Counted from the stretch's first letter, positions 11,999-25,567 are shown. The stretch is 64,000 bases of DNA from Moringa oleifera (GCA_021397835.1 JAJFZO010000191.1:6639001-6703000); one strand, 5' to 3'. Made by a program: numbers and translations. The notes: generated from the sequence alone by a model not told the origin.

Positions 11999-12139
11999 CT
12001 AGTCATGCCAGCAAAGGAGCATGACGACGCATCTCCTTATGATGTAAAGGCGAGCCCTTTGCTCTCGGAGGACCCCTCCTAGTCCTCTGCTCGATAGTCT
12101 TCTCTTTGAGCCTCCCATGGTTGCGCTGCTCATCTTCAT
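11999..12139 (-). CDS. RTFL: ROTUNDIFOLIA-like / DEVIL (RTFL/DVL) small polypeptide, 46 aa
   Basis: A 46-residue single-exon frame starts at ATG 12139 and stops at TAG 11999-12001. The last 28 residues form the RTF/DVL domain: [18 protein letters not shown] followed by [10 protein letters not shown]. The hallmark Cys-x5-Cys-Trp and the basic [10 protein letters not shown] core are intact. RTFL/DVL peptides are plasma-membrane-associated, plant-specific regulators that restrict polar cell proliferation; overexpression shortens leaves, fruits and stems. The N-terminal part is short and basic (SKRRLSSR), as in the RTFL15-17 group. No upstream in-frame ATG was found. A TATAAG motif lies at about 12313-12318 and a (GA)n run at 12199-12214 falls in the presumed leader. 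The family has a more distal Met alternative (12133), which would not change the domain. Confidence 0.93.
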   Translation of the reverse strand: MKMSSATMGGSKRRLSSRGLGGVLREQRARLYIIRRCVVMLLCWHD

Positions 12140-12198
12140 ATCTTTAAAGAGATAGACTACCTTGAAAGGATAAGGTTGAATTGCAGCAGATAAAACAC

Positions 12199-12318
12199 AG
12201 AGAGAGAGAGAGAGGTTTGGCTTCGTGGGTTTGTACGTAGCAGTAGAGACTATGTTGCTGCTGTGAGAAGTAGAATGGCTTTGAAGTGAGAAGGAAAGAG
12301 GATGGCGGGTTCTTATAG
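12199..12318 (-). promoter_or_regulatory. Core promoter and leader of the RTFL gene
   Basis: On the minus strand a CCTATAAGAA motif at about 12312-12321 lies roughly 175 bases before the RTFL start codon, a plausible TATA box. A (CT)n tract on the coding strand (12199-12214) follows in the likely 5' UTR, a common plant leader feature. The start site is inferred, not seen. Confidence 0.4.
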
Positions 12319-12321
12319 GAT

Positions 12322-15300
12322 GAAGAGGGCGTGGTCCTGGCTCACGTTGGTCTAGTAAAGAGCCAACGATGGGGCATGAAAGGGCGTGCAGTGCCCCCTA
12401 ACCCACCAGACAAATACCTTATGGGTCCCTCGCCCCACTTGGGTATCCATACCCCTACACTAAGCTAAATGATAAACAAACCAAACAAACAAAAACCCTA
12501 ATTCTCTCTCTCTCTCTCTCTAGTCACATTCATTGCCATGTCATACTCTACACCTTAGCTTGTGTAGGCATCACCCACCAGCATAATGGGTCGGCCATAA
12601 CTTCAAAGCTTCCACAGGTCGCCTTTCAATTTGTAGATGATGATATTGATGATAAGGTGATTATGTGTTCATGATCAACCCTAGCTCCCCTTTTTTAAGT
12701 GCTTTTCCACCTAAATAGGCAATTAGGGTTACGGTTGAATCCTGCATAAGCATGCATAACAACCACCTTTACAATGTTTAAGGACAGTGACGATGACCTT
12801 AATCACCTTATCTTCTTCTTCTCGTCTGACTACTCCAACACTATAGGCTTCCATGTGGGGACATGGCTGTCCATCTCACAATCACAAATCAGTGAATGAT
12901 TAATTAATCGCCAGTCTCTTTGAAGTGATGATGCAAACACTCTAATCCTGATTAGTTATTGTAAAATAAGAGGATAAGACAGCAAACTTAAAAAAGAGTT
13001 CTTACATGGCTTTAATTTGGTTGGATGTCAATGTCCGTGAAAAAGAGGTCAAGAAATCTTGCCCATCACAGACTCTTAATAATGATTAATTTTCTCATCA
13101 GTCGGTCTAATCATACTTTAATCAATTTAAACCAATACCCACATGATATTTAAGCTGTACAATGTGAAGTATCTTTGCTTTACTCAAATTTTTAGCTATA
13201 TATCAAGATTACAAATCCCTGAAAATTTTCATATTCTTGAGCTTTGAGTAGTTAATCCTTCGTATATTACACAGTGAATTGCAATTAGCTAGCAATGTAA
13301 AGCGGGCAGCAGACCAAAATGAGAATAAGATCCCACCGACACAGTAGTTCTTAAGATTTGTTGGGTCTTGTTTTGAATTTTAATTCATCACATCTGCCCT
13401 TCATTACCTTGAAACCTTGATCATGAACCAATTTGACAGATCGGAGAGATGATATGAACAATAGAAAATTTCATCAAAAGCGCCCATTTAATGACTCTCA
13501 GATTTGCCGCATAACAGGAATTGGGTATTCAAAATCTTGATTCGGTTTGCTAGCAACTTTACGACTTAATAGATTAAATCAAAGTTAATCTCTAATTAAA
13601 ATTAATTTTTCATAGTTGCCTACACGACCAAAGTTAGTCGTGAAAAAAAGAATAATAATAATGTTGAAGGGCTAGCTAGCCAGGTAAAAGTTCAAGGCAA
13701 TGACCAAGATTCCATGATAATAATACAATAATTATGAGATTAACAAAAAGTAAAAGATTATATAAATTAATAATTGCTCAAAACCCAAGCTAGTGATTGA
13801 TTAATTAACTATATAATAAACTAAAGTAAATAATTAATTAACGTAAGGCAAAGCAAGGCACCACTTGCTTAGTCTCGTGTTCCCCCCATTTTGCTTAGGA
13901 CACCCACAACTTCCATTAACCCTCTTTTCAATAAACAACTAGTCTTTTTCTATTCCCTCTCTCTTCGAACAATTTTAGGCTGTCAATATTGATCCCAGAG
14001 CTGATCAGAGATTTGTTTCTTCTTCTGTTCCTTTATACAATTTCGACAAGATAGAACATTATTTCTGTGTATTGATGAACGAGAATAAGATGATCTAGTT
14101 TGTTTCTTATGAGATTATACATAAGATTAGTTGTCCCGGTATACATGTTAAACATAGAAAATAAGTTCTTATACTTAATTTTAATACAAAGAGTATACAA
14201 CATGTAGTTTAAATACATATGCTTTGTATAATCCGTGGTCGCACAAGTGGTTTTCCATGCAGAAAGGCGCCCCGAAGTCTGAAAAACCCAAAGTTTCGGA
14301 AATCATGAAACTAAGATTAGCTTTAATTAATTATGATTAATATTTCATTAATTCATGAAATTAAGGCAGTATATATGGGCAAAAGGTTAGAGGCTTAGAT
14401 TGATGGCTCTTCCCATCTCATGTTGGGCTGTGTGTGTTTCATGCCTTTGATAAAATAATACGGAGAGAACAAGTAGTTCAGAGTTGCACGTGAAGTGCTC
14501 GTGATTCACAATGCCATTGCCTCTCATGCACTCAACATCTTTACTGTTTCTTAACTCACAACTAAGCCCTTTAGTCAGATATTATAGTTTATAATTTAAC
14601 CCATCACCCTGTGCTTCTTCTTATTTCCTGCTTTTTATTTAATTTATTCATCAAGCAACAATTTTAATTTTAATTTTAATTTTTTTTGGGTTACTTTCTA
14701 TTCATGCTGGATAGGATCAGGTCTTGCCCCCATGGTTTTTCACCATAAATTGCAAGTTAATTAAGTGGTTTATTCTTTTAACATGACACAAAGTGGAAAA
14801 AACAAAGAATCCGGGTGGCTTGATTAGAGTTAATTAATTAGTAGAACACAGTTGTCTTCTGTGAATTGTATAGAAAATGACATCAACTTTCCAGAGTTTG
14901 CTTAATAAGGGTTTAATTAGTGAGTTGATTAATGATTACAGAGATTTAATGTTGTACGACGAGACTTTTTAGCGTTTTAATAGCATCTGTGCAGTTGACT
15001 CCATTGATAGAGCCAAGGAGGCCTTGCTGGTAAGTGCAGCATAATCGGTGTTAAGCATGTCATGTGATATATTTCCCTTCTAGCTTACTCTACATCAATA
15101 TGGATTGCCAACAGAAGTTTACTTTCATAAGAACAAAAGAAAATTCTTATATTTCTGTATCTAACATCATCAATAATGAAATGATTATGCATTCACCACA
15201 GAAGTTTGTAAACGAATTCCAACTTCAACATGTGCTTTAAATGTCACTGATTCTTTAAAACAAAATTAGGTAGCAATAATAGCTTTCTAGACTCTCTTTG

Positions 15301-15732
15301 GCTAGTGGGAAAAGAAAAGAAAATAACTAAGTTTATCAAATGTTCTTTTCTCCTATTTTCTCTAATTCAATCTTTCTGGAAACAAGAAAGTGAGGGTCAA
15401 GGTTGTGCAACCTTCTAAAGATGGCTAGGGAATTGTCTAGGAAAGTGACATAAGCTTAAAGTCAAAAAAATAGATTACTTAATAAGCCTTTTCTTCCTTT
15501 CAGGTTTTCAGTTCATTGAATACATTAATTTATATGTACTTAGTGTTCATGATCAAGCTCACACATGCGGTCAAGAGATTCCAGGTATGTTTCTGTAAGA
15601 TTCCAGCTAATCTTCTTTCATTTAAGTAACTGTTACTCTAGCAGAATTAGTCGGTTTATATATATATATATTGACACAAAATATACACAAATTCGAAAAA
15701 AAAAAAAAAGGAATATTATGTACGCAGAGTTC
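12322..15732. other. Intergenic region between RTFL and STN7
   Basis: Upstream flank of RTFL and downstream flank of STN7. It contains a telo-box-like AAACCCTAA near 12492, a (CT)n run at 12505-12521 and an AT microsatellite near 15658-15669. I scanned by eye for the common plant miRNA sequences and for conserved small-peptide motifs and recognised none. Confidence 0.45.
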
Positions 15733-18700
15733 TCATTCCTCTCTGGGGATCCACCTGCTCCACCATAGGCTCTTCCTGCGTCGGTTAAGCTCATCCATGC
15801 TCTCATTTAATGTTTTAACAATCTTCCTTTGAAGTCGAAGAGCTGAAGCAAGCGCGTTTCTTCGTGCACTTGTCTTTTGCTTGGGCTCGATTTCCTGAAC
15901 AATAAGGAGGAATGATAGTTAATGATCATATGGAGAACAATAATCACATAATGAATATGATTTGTGAATGTGGTTTTGATACAGACTCTGAACTCCTGAA
16001 GCTGAGCTTCTGTGAAGCCACCGTCCTTTTCTGTCCCAGATTTTGCCATCAGCTGAATGACCCACTTAGCAGCTTCACTATAATCCTGTTGTGTAGCACG
16101 AAAGAATTGCAGCCTCAAATTCTGCATGAAGGACAGTGCAAGCAGCCCTTCTCTATCAAAGTAGGGATGAGCTAAAGCTGCTTTTGCACTGGTTCTTTGT
16201 CGCGCTTTATATCGGACCATTGATGTCAGGAGTTCCCATCCTATTCCACCATCCAAATCCAAAAGATCAAAACCCTTCCGCAGTTCAGGGCTGGCACGGG
16301 ACTCTATGCTTTTCCTCCATGCATTTAAGTCGTAATTGCACCTCTTTAGTTGGCGATTGAATTGTATGAGGCCACTATCAGTACGAAATGATGGGAATGC
16401 CTGTAAAGAAAAAAATATATATCACCAGCAGGATAAGCATAAAGTCTATGAATACAGATACATTTTGTCAGCCAAAGTAACTTGTATAATTTACCATTAG
16501 ATGTGGAACAATATGCCATAACTAGGCTTTTTCTTCTCAGATGATGAAATGCAGGTACACTACATGCTGCATCAGCCCTACCAACTCAATTCAAGTTCAT
16601 AATTCATGCATACGATCACTTACATATAAATGCTCAAATACCATCCTTCCCACCAAGTACAGAGAGTTTACTTACCCTTAAGAGCTATTGTTAAGAAATC
16701 AGAAGTCATGAATTCAAAAATCCTCAGGGTAAAAGTGCCCAACTGGAACTTGAAATCTCCTCTTACCTTATGAGTGGATCCATTTCAGAACTTCCAACAC
16801 TTAGCATCTTGGTGATTATAGTTTAGTCTAAAAATTAGAGCAACTAATTTCATTTGAAGAATGACCACAGTTAAGTCTAAAACTAAAGTAAATCCTATAT
16901 GAAGAATAAACAAAAAAAAAAAAAAATTATCTCATCAGTACACCAGATATTCTGGTCTAACCTAGACGCTCATAGTCACAAAATTCTAACCCACTATAAA
17001 ATGTTCATATGCTACCTGTTCTGGTTAAGCTTATTAATAAGGTATGGTAAACCAGAGAGCTCAGCCGTGTAGTCACTTACCATTTGCAGCAAGATGAGAC
17101 CAGCACTATAGATATCAAATCTATCCGGCAAATTCATCTGTTTGAAATAACATTAAAAGAAACAGGAAAGAACCTAAGTTCCAAGGAGAAGAAATTAAAC
17201 TTCAAAGTAATCAAGCTGATCAGGTTTCATAGTGGAAAGTTAGACCTGCCACAGAACTGGTGAAAGTACAGTTGCCATAGGAGCTGAAGGAGCAGATGGA
17301 GTTTGGGTACTCATTATGTATTGCTCAGGTGCAGCATACCTGGAAAGGAAAAAGACCAACAATCACCACGAATATCACAACATGGTACAAAAATCTCATA
17401 CAATTCTGCTGAATCTTCAATACCACATAAAATAAAACTTTGAGGGTAAAAACAAATGAACAAACAAACAAATATAGCTTTAAGGGTCTACTTCAGAATG
17501 AACTCAAGGATGCAACTATTAGGAAACATACAGGACTTATCAAAGTGGTTAACATGTTTGCAAGATATTGATGATAACAATTTTATGGTTTACTATGAGT
17601 TTCACCAAGACAATAAGCCTAGCAGTCATTCGTTATCGTTAACCTTATATAGCTTCCAAATTTAATATTTCACAATCATACTCATGCCAAACTACTGCAC
17701 TAGGTGAAAATAAGCATCATGTAAAGCAAAGACTGCACAAATACGATGGCAAGAACTAACGCAGAATCACGATCTGGTATAACCATTTATGATGATGCAT
17801 CCGAAATGATTGTCACTGGTTTTATGGAACTTAGTATTCAAGCCACTTAATCAACTCAAAACCATGCCTTTACCACTTGAACTCCATGTACATCTTTTCA
17901 AGCTAGTATATATCCATATAATAAAAGAAACAGATAAACCACAAAAATCCAATTTTCTTTTCCAAGGGGCCATCTATTTGACAACATTAATATGCCTGTT
18001 GTAATTTAATCATTTTTACCTGAGAAATGTAAATGGAATGAAACACATCCACCATTACCTTCTACATCATTTTAGGGCACTTAACTACTGAAAGAGTAAG
18101 AATTTTCCTGGAAGTAGAATTTAGAGCCAAAAAATAATAATAATAATAACAAAGAAGCTGACAATAGAAATTAGAAAATAATATGAGTCACTTCTACATT
18201 TCTTATAGCCAAATAGCCCTCTCTCTTTAGTATCTTTAATATTTATCTTAGGGAAATGATCAGACACCCTCAGTCTACACACAAACTCCAGTAGGTTGTC
18301 GATGAGAGTTAGCATGTGATATGTATTTTTCCAGTGCTGGGACCCTATTAATTTACCGTTGCAAGTTTTCAAGGTTGCAGAAGATTATCAAGGTATCCTA
18401 TTTATATCACAAAGTGCTGCACATGTTTGTATCTTTCCTTAAAGTAATTAACTATTATTTTCTCTTAGATTTTTGTAATGTCTATTAAGAAGTGCACATT
18501 TAATTGAATTTCTATCCTCCTATTAAGTGATAACACAAAAGCTATAATGCCCAACAGCCTAGCCTACAGCATCAACACAGTAGAGCCTAAACATTCTCTG
18601 CTTATCTTGCCTACATATGCACAAGCTGGAGTAACATGTATGCATTTGTCTGCACATGATACATATAAATATCACATGCACGCGCACACACACACACATC

Positions 18701-20784
18701 TATATGAACATAAACTTGAAAGAAAAAGATAAAAGAAGTTCCAGCAATGATGAAAGAGAAAACCAGTCATGGGAATATATAGATAGTTAGATAGATAATA
18801 GGTTGTGAACAAAATACCCCAAGGACATGGATTAACTGCAGATACAGGGCATAATGGATAATAGTATTCCTCCTTTAAGATGTTAACAAGATGTCCATGT
18901 AAAATAATGAGTGGAATACCTTGGATCCAGAAGAAACTCCTTTGGAATATAGTTGATGCCCACTCTCAAATCTGCAGCAGCACCAAGATCAATGATCTTG
19001 AATGTACGAGACCCTGCTCAAGTTTCAAGCAGGAACTGGAAGTCATTTTCATCAGGAGTTGAACTTTCCAAGTTTTTATTTGTCAACACATAACTTACTG
19101 TTATTACCTTCTGAAAATATAATATTCTGTGGCTTGATATCTCTATGCACAATCCCAGTGGAGTGAAGCCCATCAAGTGCAAACAAAAGTTGTCTCATGA
19201 CAGTTTGAATGATTCTGTTTTCCCTTTCCAACCCCTTAGACAAATCTTGAACCTCCCGGAGAATCATAGTTTCTACCTGACATTTCATGTAACCATCAAA
19301 ACTCATGCATTTGGAAAGTTAAAACAAGCTAAAAGTTTATCACTGAAGCATCAATTTTAAAAACGTAGTGAATTACATCATAGTCATCCAAGAAGCATAA
19401 GTAATGGAAATAATATGAATCAGCGGTGAAATGTCATAGCATGAATATTTTTAATAGTGTATAGGAATCAAAAAAGCTGATGACAGGAAGTACCAACATT
19501 GTAGGGGAACTCTTTACTTTGCATCAAGTCTGCAAGTGTGGCTTCCCCTTCAAATCGCCATATAAGCCAATATTCACTTCCTTTCTTCGAAGAACTCTAG
19601 AATCAGTTTCATGTGAATAATTATAGTCACAAACTAAACAATCAAATTTAGGAATCCTGCATCAAAATAAATAGCTAAATATCTTGAGATAATAACACCC
19701 CTTAATTCATATTGTAGTAACATAATAGAGCAACACCTCAAGAAAACCAAACAAGAAGTCAGCACAGCTATTTGCACAAGCCCTTCGTGCACGTTCATTC
19801 ATCCAGATTTCCACTGCACCATATTCAGTAGCTTTTTTCAAGACAAAGTCACCTTCCTTCTAGCCACAACCAAAAACCATAAATCAACAAACCATTTTTT
19901 CATATAGATAACACAGTTTCGGGGACTACTACAGACACTGTCATTTCTTCTTTCCTATAAAGTACATAACTGAAATGATTGACCAGTGCGAGCAACAAAT
20001 ATTCAAATTTAATGGATAAATGAAAATTTGATTTCTCAGGTTGAACTTGACTTTATAATCAAAATTAAGTGGAACTTACTATCCAAAATAACTAGTTATA
20101 ATGCAGGGAGAAAAAGAAAAAAAGGAAATTTTCTATTGGGTTCTCATCAAACACCACATACCTTGGAAGAAGACTTCTTAGCAGATGAAGCTCTATAAAC
20201 CACACCGAAAGAGCCTTCACCCAACTTCTTCCCTAAAGAAAAATCATCCTGCACCACAAACCAAACCCAATAACCACAGCTAGGCATGCCAGAACAGTCT
20301 TTCTATGGTTAATAAAAGGAACAGGTAACACTCGTGAAAATGCGAGATATGAATACGAATCACTAACCTTCCGGTAAGTGGGTCTGAACAACCTCTCAAC
20401 AAAAGCAAGAATAAACATATCAAAAAACCCAGGAGCCACACCAGGGGTGGCCCAGAGATAAGACAAGGCAGCAAGAGCCAAGGCTGCACCGGGGACTGTA
20501 ATGGTTAACCCATCGGATTTTGGCAAAGTGCTCCTGTATATGATATCGCCACACTCCATGACTGTGCATGGCAATCCCACTCCAACACCCACAAAAAGAT
20601 CTCGAACGGCATCGATCAGTTCAGCTTTGAAAGAGGAATTTGTAAGGGTCCTGGGTATACTCGCTTTCCCTAAAGAGGTTTTTACCTTGATTTTCTTGCC
20701 AAAGAATGCAGATAGAAGTTTTGGCTTGCGGCTGTGGGGATTAATTAGTCCTATGTTAGCCCGCCCGGGGGCTATGGTGGCCAT
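15733..20784 (-). CDS. STN7: STN7: thylakoid serine/threonine kinase for state transitions, ten exons
   Basis: Predicted 571 aa (Arabidopsis about 562). Exons in order: 20784-20368, 20248-20162, 19859-19737, 19596-19498, 19276-19108, 19013-18920, 17339-17246, 17137-17081, 16400-15987, 15894-15733. STN7 phosphorylates LHCII when the plastoquinone pool is reduced, driving state transitions and long-term photosystem adjustment. Seen in order: a plastid transit peptide; the redox Cys pair C73 and C78 ([10 protein letters not shown]); one membrane span (about 93-118); a glycine loop GEGSFGVVY from 149; catalytic Lys in FVLKKATEY (about 176); HRDIKPQN at 286-293; IDLG (306-309) in place of DFG; then the conserved basic tail ending [10 protein letters not shown]. 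Phases agree at all nine junctions. The largest intron is 17340-18919. All key residues are present and the gene looks intact. Confidence 0.96.
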
Positions 20785-21010
20785 GTTCCTGTACAGGAGG
20801 GGGCTTGCAGTTGGTTGAAGAAGAAGCTAATGACTGAGAAAGAGACTGTTGCTTACTTGAATCATCTTCAAATGTACACCACTAAATTTCTCTGTTTTTT
20901 CTCTGATTTTTTTTCAATATGTAGCCCTATTTTAGCTGGTCATAGTGACAGTTAATTCAGGTATTTTTTGTGGAGGGCAAGCGTCTCCAAGGATTAAAGA
21001 GTGAGCAGCG

Positions 21011-21021
21011 CCACACGTGGC
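21011..21021. promoter_or_regulatory. G-box element upstream of STN7
   Basis: CCACACGTGGC sits about 230 bases before the STN7 start codon. G-box cores are common in light-regulated photosynthesis genes and bind HY5/PIF-type factors. A role at STN7 is inferred from position only. Confidence 0.4.
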
Positions 21022-22076
21022 TCTGGCAAGAGGATTGGGCTTCGTTTTTTATCTACAAGCTCACGGGCTGCTTCATTTTACGTGCACACAGTTTCACCAA
21101 CAGACCCATTTCCTTTGGGTTGGGTACACAATTTTTTTATAGAAAAAAACATCATGAAGTTGGCAAATTTTACATGATCCATATAGAACTTTTGATTCCA
21201 AAATTGACTAACAATTCAGGCGATATCATGCTGTAAAAGTCAAAATGGAAAATCAGTCCCACACACTAAAGATGATGCCAACCATTCTTCTGTTACGGGT
21301 TCTGCCAGATAATATTCTTCTTCCTCCCTGTATAGCACAAGCCTGATTGTCTGCGCCTTTTAGCTTCAAGCTGTTCCTTATCAGACGTTCAGGCCCATCA
21401 TTCTCTGAAATGAGCCCCAACTTACTATTTTGGTTGGCCCACTTGAAAACCCAAATTAGCCCAACTGAAACTTAATCCCAAAAAAAAAAAAAAAAGTCAA
21501 TTTCCTAACTAATCAAACACGCAACGTCTGATTAACTAAGTATTAAGGGGAATAATCCTGACAAAACTTCAAAGTTAGTTTACCCAAAATAATAGAAAAT
21601 GTGAAAGAGAAAACTTTATATGGATTATAGTTTTGGCACAAAAAGAAAAAGTGGAAGTAGAAACACCTGCTTAATCGCACTATCCACTTTCTACTATGCA
21701 TGAAAAGCAAAGCACGACCTTCGATGCTCATTTACCAAATCTGAACCCTCCAGCTACTACTACTACTGCCTTTTCGGTCTTTCTCTTCACAGAGAAGAGG
21801 ATATTTTTATCCATGCAACCAATCAATCCTCCGGTCATTAAATCGCTTCCTTTACTACTAATCGTGTCTCCCATTGGATACTGTTAAAAAAATTCACGGT
21901 TTAACTGTTGTGGCATCCTATGGCCTCTAGCCACAACGTCCACGTCCACTCAGCTTTCTTTATCTCTCTTTTTACGATTTTGTCCTCATTCGTCTGTCAG
22001 CTCGTGTTTGCCTTTTTTTTTTTTTTTTTTTCTAGCCTTGTCGCTGGAAATCTCCATGAATGGCGATAGACCTTCA
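21022..22076. other. Spacer between STN7 and GATL
   Basis: STN7 promoter flank followed by the 3' flank of the GATL gene. Several GCCCA/TGGGC cores occur at 21389-21475, and a poly(A) run at 21479-21495 and a poly(T) run at 22012-22031 are present. No gene was seen. Confidence 0.45.
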
Positions 22077-23105
22077 TCAGCTATCCGAGAACAAGGAAGG
22101 ATGGCGGAAGAGATCGTAGGGGGCCCACAGTGAATCCAATGGACACGCTTTCCCGGAATCAAGCCTAAGCCAAGGCTTACCCTTTCCACTCCAGTGAAGC
22201 AAGCTCACTGGGCCTGGGTGTAGATTCCTGCACAGCCCTTCGAGGTTATCTCCACCGAGCCCATGTTGGTTCCACCTGTGCTCCACTCTCTCCACATCGC
22301 CGGCAAATACTAGAAGGAAAGGCGGCAGCGAGCCTAACTCATAAATCCGGGACCGTTTTTGTATCCTCATCCAGTTCTCTAACTTTTCTGTGTACTTCCC
22401 TTCCCTCCATTTCCACAAATCTATGACCATCACCCCCGTGTTAAAATAGCAAGGCTTCCGCCCCTTAAGTGATGCCGCAAAAACCGGATTTGACCAGAAT
22501 TTTGGAGTGAAGTAGTTAGTGAAGTTGGCGTGGCAGTACTCAGGTGCACCAAGAACATGACTTCCCAAATTAATGCTCCACAGCTTAGCCACGTCATCGA
22601 CCAAAACAAGATCGGAATCGAAGTAGATAATGCGACGCACGGTGGCCGGCAACAGATCGGCAAGGTAGATTCGCGCGTAGTTCAACGGCTGATCCAGAGC
22701 GCTGCGTATAGCTGAGGAAATCTTGCCTTTGACGAGGTTAGGGTCAAACAGGTAGAGGCGGAAGCCGAGGTAAGGGAACGTGGTGGCAATGATACGACGG
22801 AGTTCGGCGCTGCGGCGGGGAGTGGCTATGAAATGGAAGACGACATTCTCGGGGCACGACGCATGCTGGAGAACGGAGAAAACGCCGGCGACGGAGCCGC
22901 GGAGGTAGACAGTGTCGAGTGTCATGGCTATGTGGATGATTGAGGGATTGTGGGATCTCTTGTCCAACGAGGACCATGTGGTTCCAGGACATCCCCTGCC
23001 GTTCCGGAATGCAGGGGCTTCTCTGTACGAAGGAAGGTCAGTGGAGGAGGCAGAGAGAGGGGCAAAGACTGAGAGTACAATGAGAAACAACAGATACTGA
23101 GGCAT
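22077..23105 (-). CDS. GATL3: Galacturonosyltransferase-like (GATL3-type) GT8 glycosyltransferase, intronless
   Basis: 342 aa, single exon, as is usual for GATL genes. GATLs are Golgi-lumen enzymes of family GT8 that act in pectin and xylan synthesis. An N-terminal hydrophobic segment (residues 4-19) followed by a Ser/Thr stretch looks like a signal peptide, matching GATLs, which lack the long stem of GAUTs. Visible motifs: [14 protein letters not shown] (58-71), the nucleotide-sugar/metal DxD as FDSD (162-165), [11 protein letters not shown] (221-231), [12 protein letters not shown] (276-287) and HWSGKGKPW (304-312). Nothing essential appears missing. The assignment to GATL3/GATL4 rather than GATL1/PARVUS or GATL2 rests on overall impression and on the neighbouring genes, so the subgroup is less sure than the family. 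Confidence 0.93.
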   Translation of the reverse strand: MPQYLLFLIVLSVFAPLSASSTDLPSYREAPAFRNGRGCPGTTWSSLDKRSHNPSIIHIAMTLDTVYLRGSVAGVFSVLQHASCPENVVFHFIATPRRSAELRRIIATTFPYLGFRLYLFDPNLVKGKISSAIRSALDQPLNYARIYLADLLPATVRRIIYFDSDLVLVDDVAKLWSINLGSHVLGAPEYCHANFTNYFTPKFWSNPVFAASLKGRKPCYFNTGVMVIDLWKWREGKYTEKLENWMRIQKRSRIYELGSLPPFLLVFAGDVERVEHRWNQHGLGGDNLEGLCRNLHPGPVSLLHWSGKGKPWLRLDSGKACPLDSLWAPYDLFRHPSLFSDS

Positions 23106-23204
23106 GGCGCTGGTGGTGTATGGTCACTGTAATCGGGGTAGGTATGGTGGTGTGTGAGCGTAGACAAAGTAAGAAGGAGAGTGTTCTGTTACTTGAGAGG
23201 AAGA

Positions 23205-23208
<4 letters not shown>

Positions 23209-23237
<29 letters not shown>
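23209..23237. repeat. (GA)n microsatellite in the GATL leader/promoter
   Basis: An uninterrupted GA run about 100 bases upstream of the GATL start codon, that is (CT)n on the coding strand, followed by a G7 run. Probably in the 5' UTR or core promoter. Confidence 0.8.
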
Positions 23238-23241
<4 letters not shown>

Positions 23242-24633
23242 GGGGGGTGGAGGAATGGTTTCGGTAAATTTTGTAATTTTGGCCTCTGTGAATAAATGTG
23301 TAGTGTGGGACCCGAGGGAATTAGTGGACCGGCCAGGCTGGCAAGACGCGTCTATGCTCTTTTGTCCGTGCAGATTTAGCGTGCCCGGGAGGTGATCTTG
23401 TGGTAGTGATTCTACCGATGTGCAAATGGCGCCGTACACAGAGGATCCTACAGTAGCCGTGTTTTCGCCATTGACTTCCTTGAATCTGGAATCAACGGCT
23501 CAGATTACGGAACCGGTGGGACCGAAAAAAAAACTCTTACCATCTCCAGCATACATGCATCCTGAAAGCGTGAAGGCACGTACCAATCAAAAGATAAAGG
23601 ACAATCTCTGACATTTAAATCCATTGGTTACCCCACTGGAAAGCGATGATCACGTGCTTCCTGTCAAGTCATGAAGGTGACTAATACGGTTTAAGACTTA
23701 AGACATACGCAGAGGAGAGGATAAACGTAATAGGGTATGACAATCCCAGTACAAGGAAATGCTGTTAATGGTAGGTAAGAGGTTACTTATGTGTTTTCAC
23801 CTACCACTCGCGCCAAATCTAATCATTCTAATTAATGCTGAAGTTTCTACTGGTACACCTTAGCTCTTCCAGGTGTCAACTCTTCCCACGAGGATTACCT
23901 GCCCGGTAAAGTTTCCGTTCTCGTGGAGCTCTTTAGAATCGCCGTCGGGTTTAATGCTCATCGGTGGAAGTGAAACGCCATTGCCAAATCAACAAAACCA
24001 CGGTGATTAGATGGGGCTGTCATCCGCAGTCGGCAAGGTGTAAACATTCATTCCGTTAGTGCTACTTTTGGGGACTTCATTCCATGCCAATTCTGTGCCC
24101 AAATGCAAGAGATTTGCTTCTCTTTTTGTCCTCTTGGAATATAGTTGTGATCCTACAGAAGAAAAGGTTTCAACCCTATGCTGGGAATATAAACCATTGG
24201 ATGCCAAGCAAGAGACAGCATTTTACTTTCATTCTTGTGTTAAGCAACTGACATAGGATCCCGTGAACCTTTGTAACACCAAAGAATGATGGAACCAGAA
24301 ATCTAACTATTTACATGAAATTTCATGTTGCCCTTCATTTTGCCTGCAGTAATAAAGCTGGAATAAGAGTGTGGACTAAGCATTCTTGCATGGGACACTG
24401 AGAAATTTGATCTCTTTTGTTTACCCAAAATTCATTTGACTAACAACTAGGGATTGATGCAGTAATTATAAGTATTAGGTAATCTTACAGATCCAATAAG
24501 CTAAAATATAACATAATCTATCTAGGAACACACCAGCAACATATACACACACATATCTATATATATGTTTATATATATTTAAAATGCATAAATATGACAT
24601 TTTAGGCATTGAGCTAGAGCCCTAAAGCATTTT
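23238..24633. other. Upstream flank of GATL
   Basis: Promoter-side sequence of the minus-strand GATL gene. A CACGTG core occurs near 23651. No other gene was recognised; open frames at 23420-23611 and 24007-24256 have no family resemblance. Confidence 0.45.
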
Positions 24634-25012
24634 TGGCTTACTAAGACTCAACTAAGGAGCCCTAACATTGCTCAAGAAGATTGTTAACTTAAGAACCCCA
24701 CCAACAAGAGTCTAGTCCACAATCTTTCTTAAATGCAGGTTAATAGTTTGATAGAAGATGCCATTTCAAAACGAGAGATTAGGTACGCCGAATAATAGCT
24801 CAATGGTGGCCTGTTAACTAGGGTCAGTGGGCAAGATTGATAACAATAATTGATGGCAGTTGAGACCATGACAGTATAAAAAGAAGCTGAGACAATTAGA
24901 GAGAGGTTAGGTTGAACTTACCCAAAACTAGAGAAAAAGAAGGAAGAAAAGCCAAAATAGAAGGAAGAAAATTGTACATGTCAAGCTCGACCAAGTATTC
25001 GGAAGTATAACA
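24634..25012 (+). repeat. Putative 5' LTR of the non-autonomous element
   Basis: Diverged direct copy of 26670-27033, ending in CA immediately before a gypsy-like primer-binding region. The left boundary is uncertain. Confidence 0.55.
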
Positions 25013-25365
25013 TTGGCGTAGTCTATGAGAAGGTGACTCCTTAATATTATTAATCAAGTATGATGCCTCTAAGAAAAGTCACTGTCGTGTTAGCTAAGAT
25101 ACAAGCAAAATAAGCATAAATAGCAAGGACCTAATGCGTCCTCCTAAGTGGATTAATTTGAAGTACTTCAAGAGCACATGCAAGAACTTAACAAAAGAAA
25201 ACCATAAACGATAGGCCTACTTGAGAGCCCTACACATTTAATGATGGTAAGAGTAATCGTACTCTTTATAACTATGCATTTGGCGAGGACTCGAATAGAT
25301 TACAAGGTTGGAGATCTACTACTAAATAAGTAGAGGACAACCACCTTCAGAGAAGAGTAGACCCA

Positions 25366-25567
25366 CCTAGATTCTATCTAGGTGTCTCCGAAATAATACC
25401 TTATGCTGTCAAAGCATTTTCAGAGTAAGACTTTAGATCCTACCAAGCATCTTTAGAGTAGTACCTTGAGTTTTATAAAGACATTCCTAAACGAAGACCC
25501 TGGATTCTACTAGGGCATCTCCGAACAAGGACCCTAGGTTTTACCAAGGCATCTCCAAGTATAAGAC
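25366..25567 (+). repeat. Degenerate tandem array, about six copies of a 33-35 bp unit
   Basis: Six consecutive units of the form CCTAGATTCTACCAAGGCAT + CTCCGAATAAGAC can be aligned by eye, each starting near CCT(T/A)(G/A)G and ending in AGTAC or AAGAC. Unit length is not a multiple of three and stops occur, so it is not a protein repeat. It lies inside the non-autonomous LTR element, where such arrays are common in non-coding parts. Confidence 0.7.
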
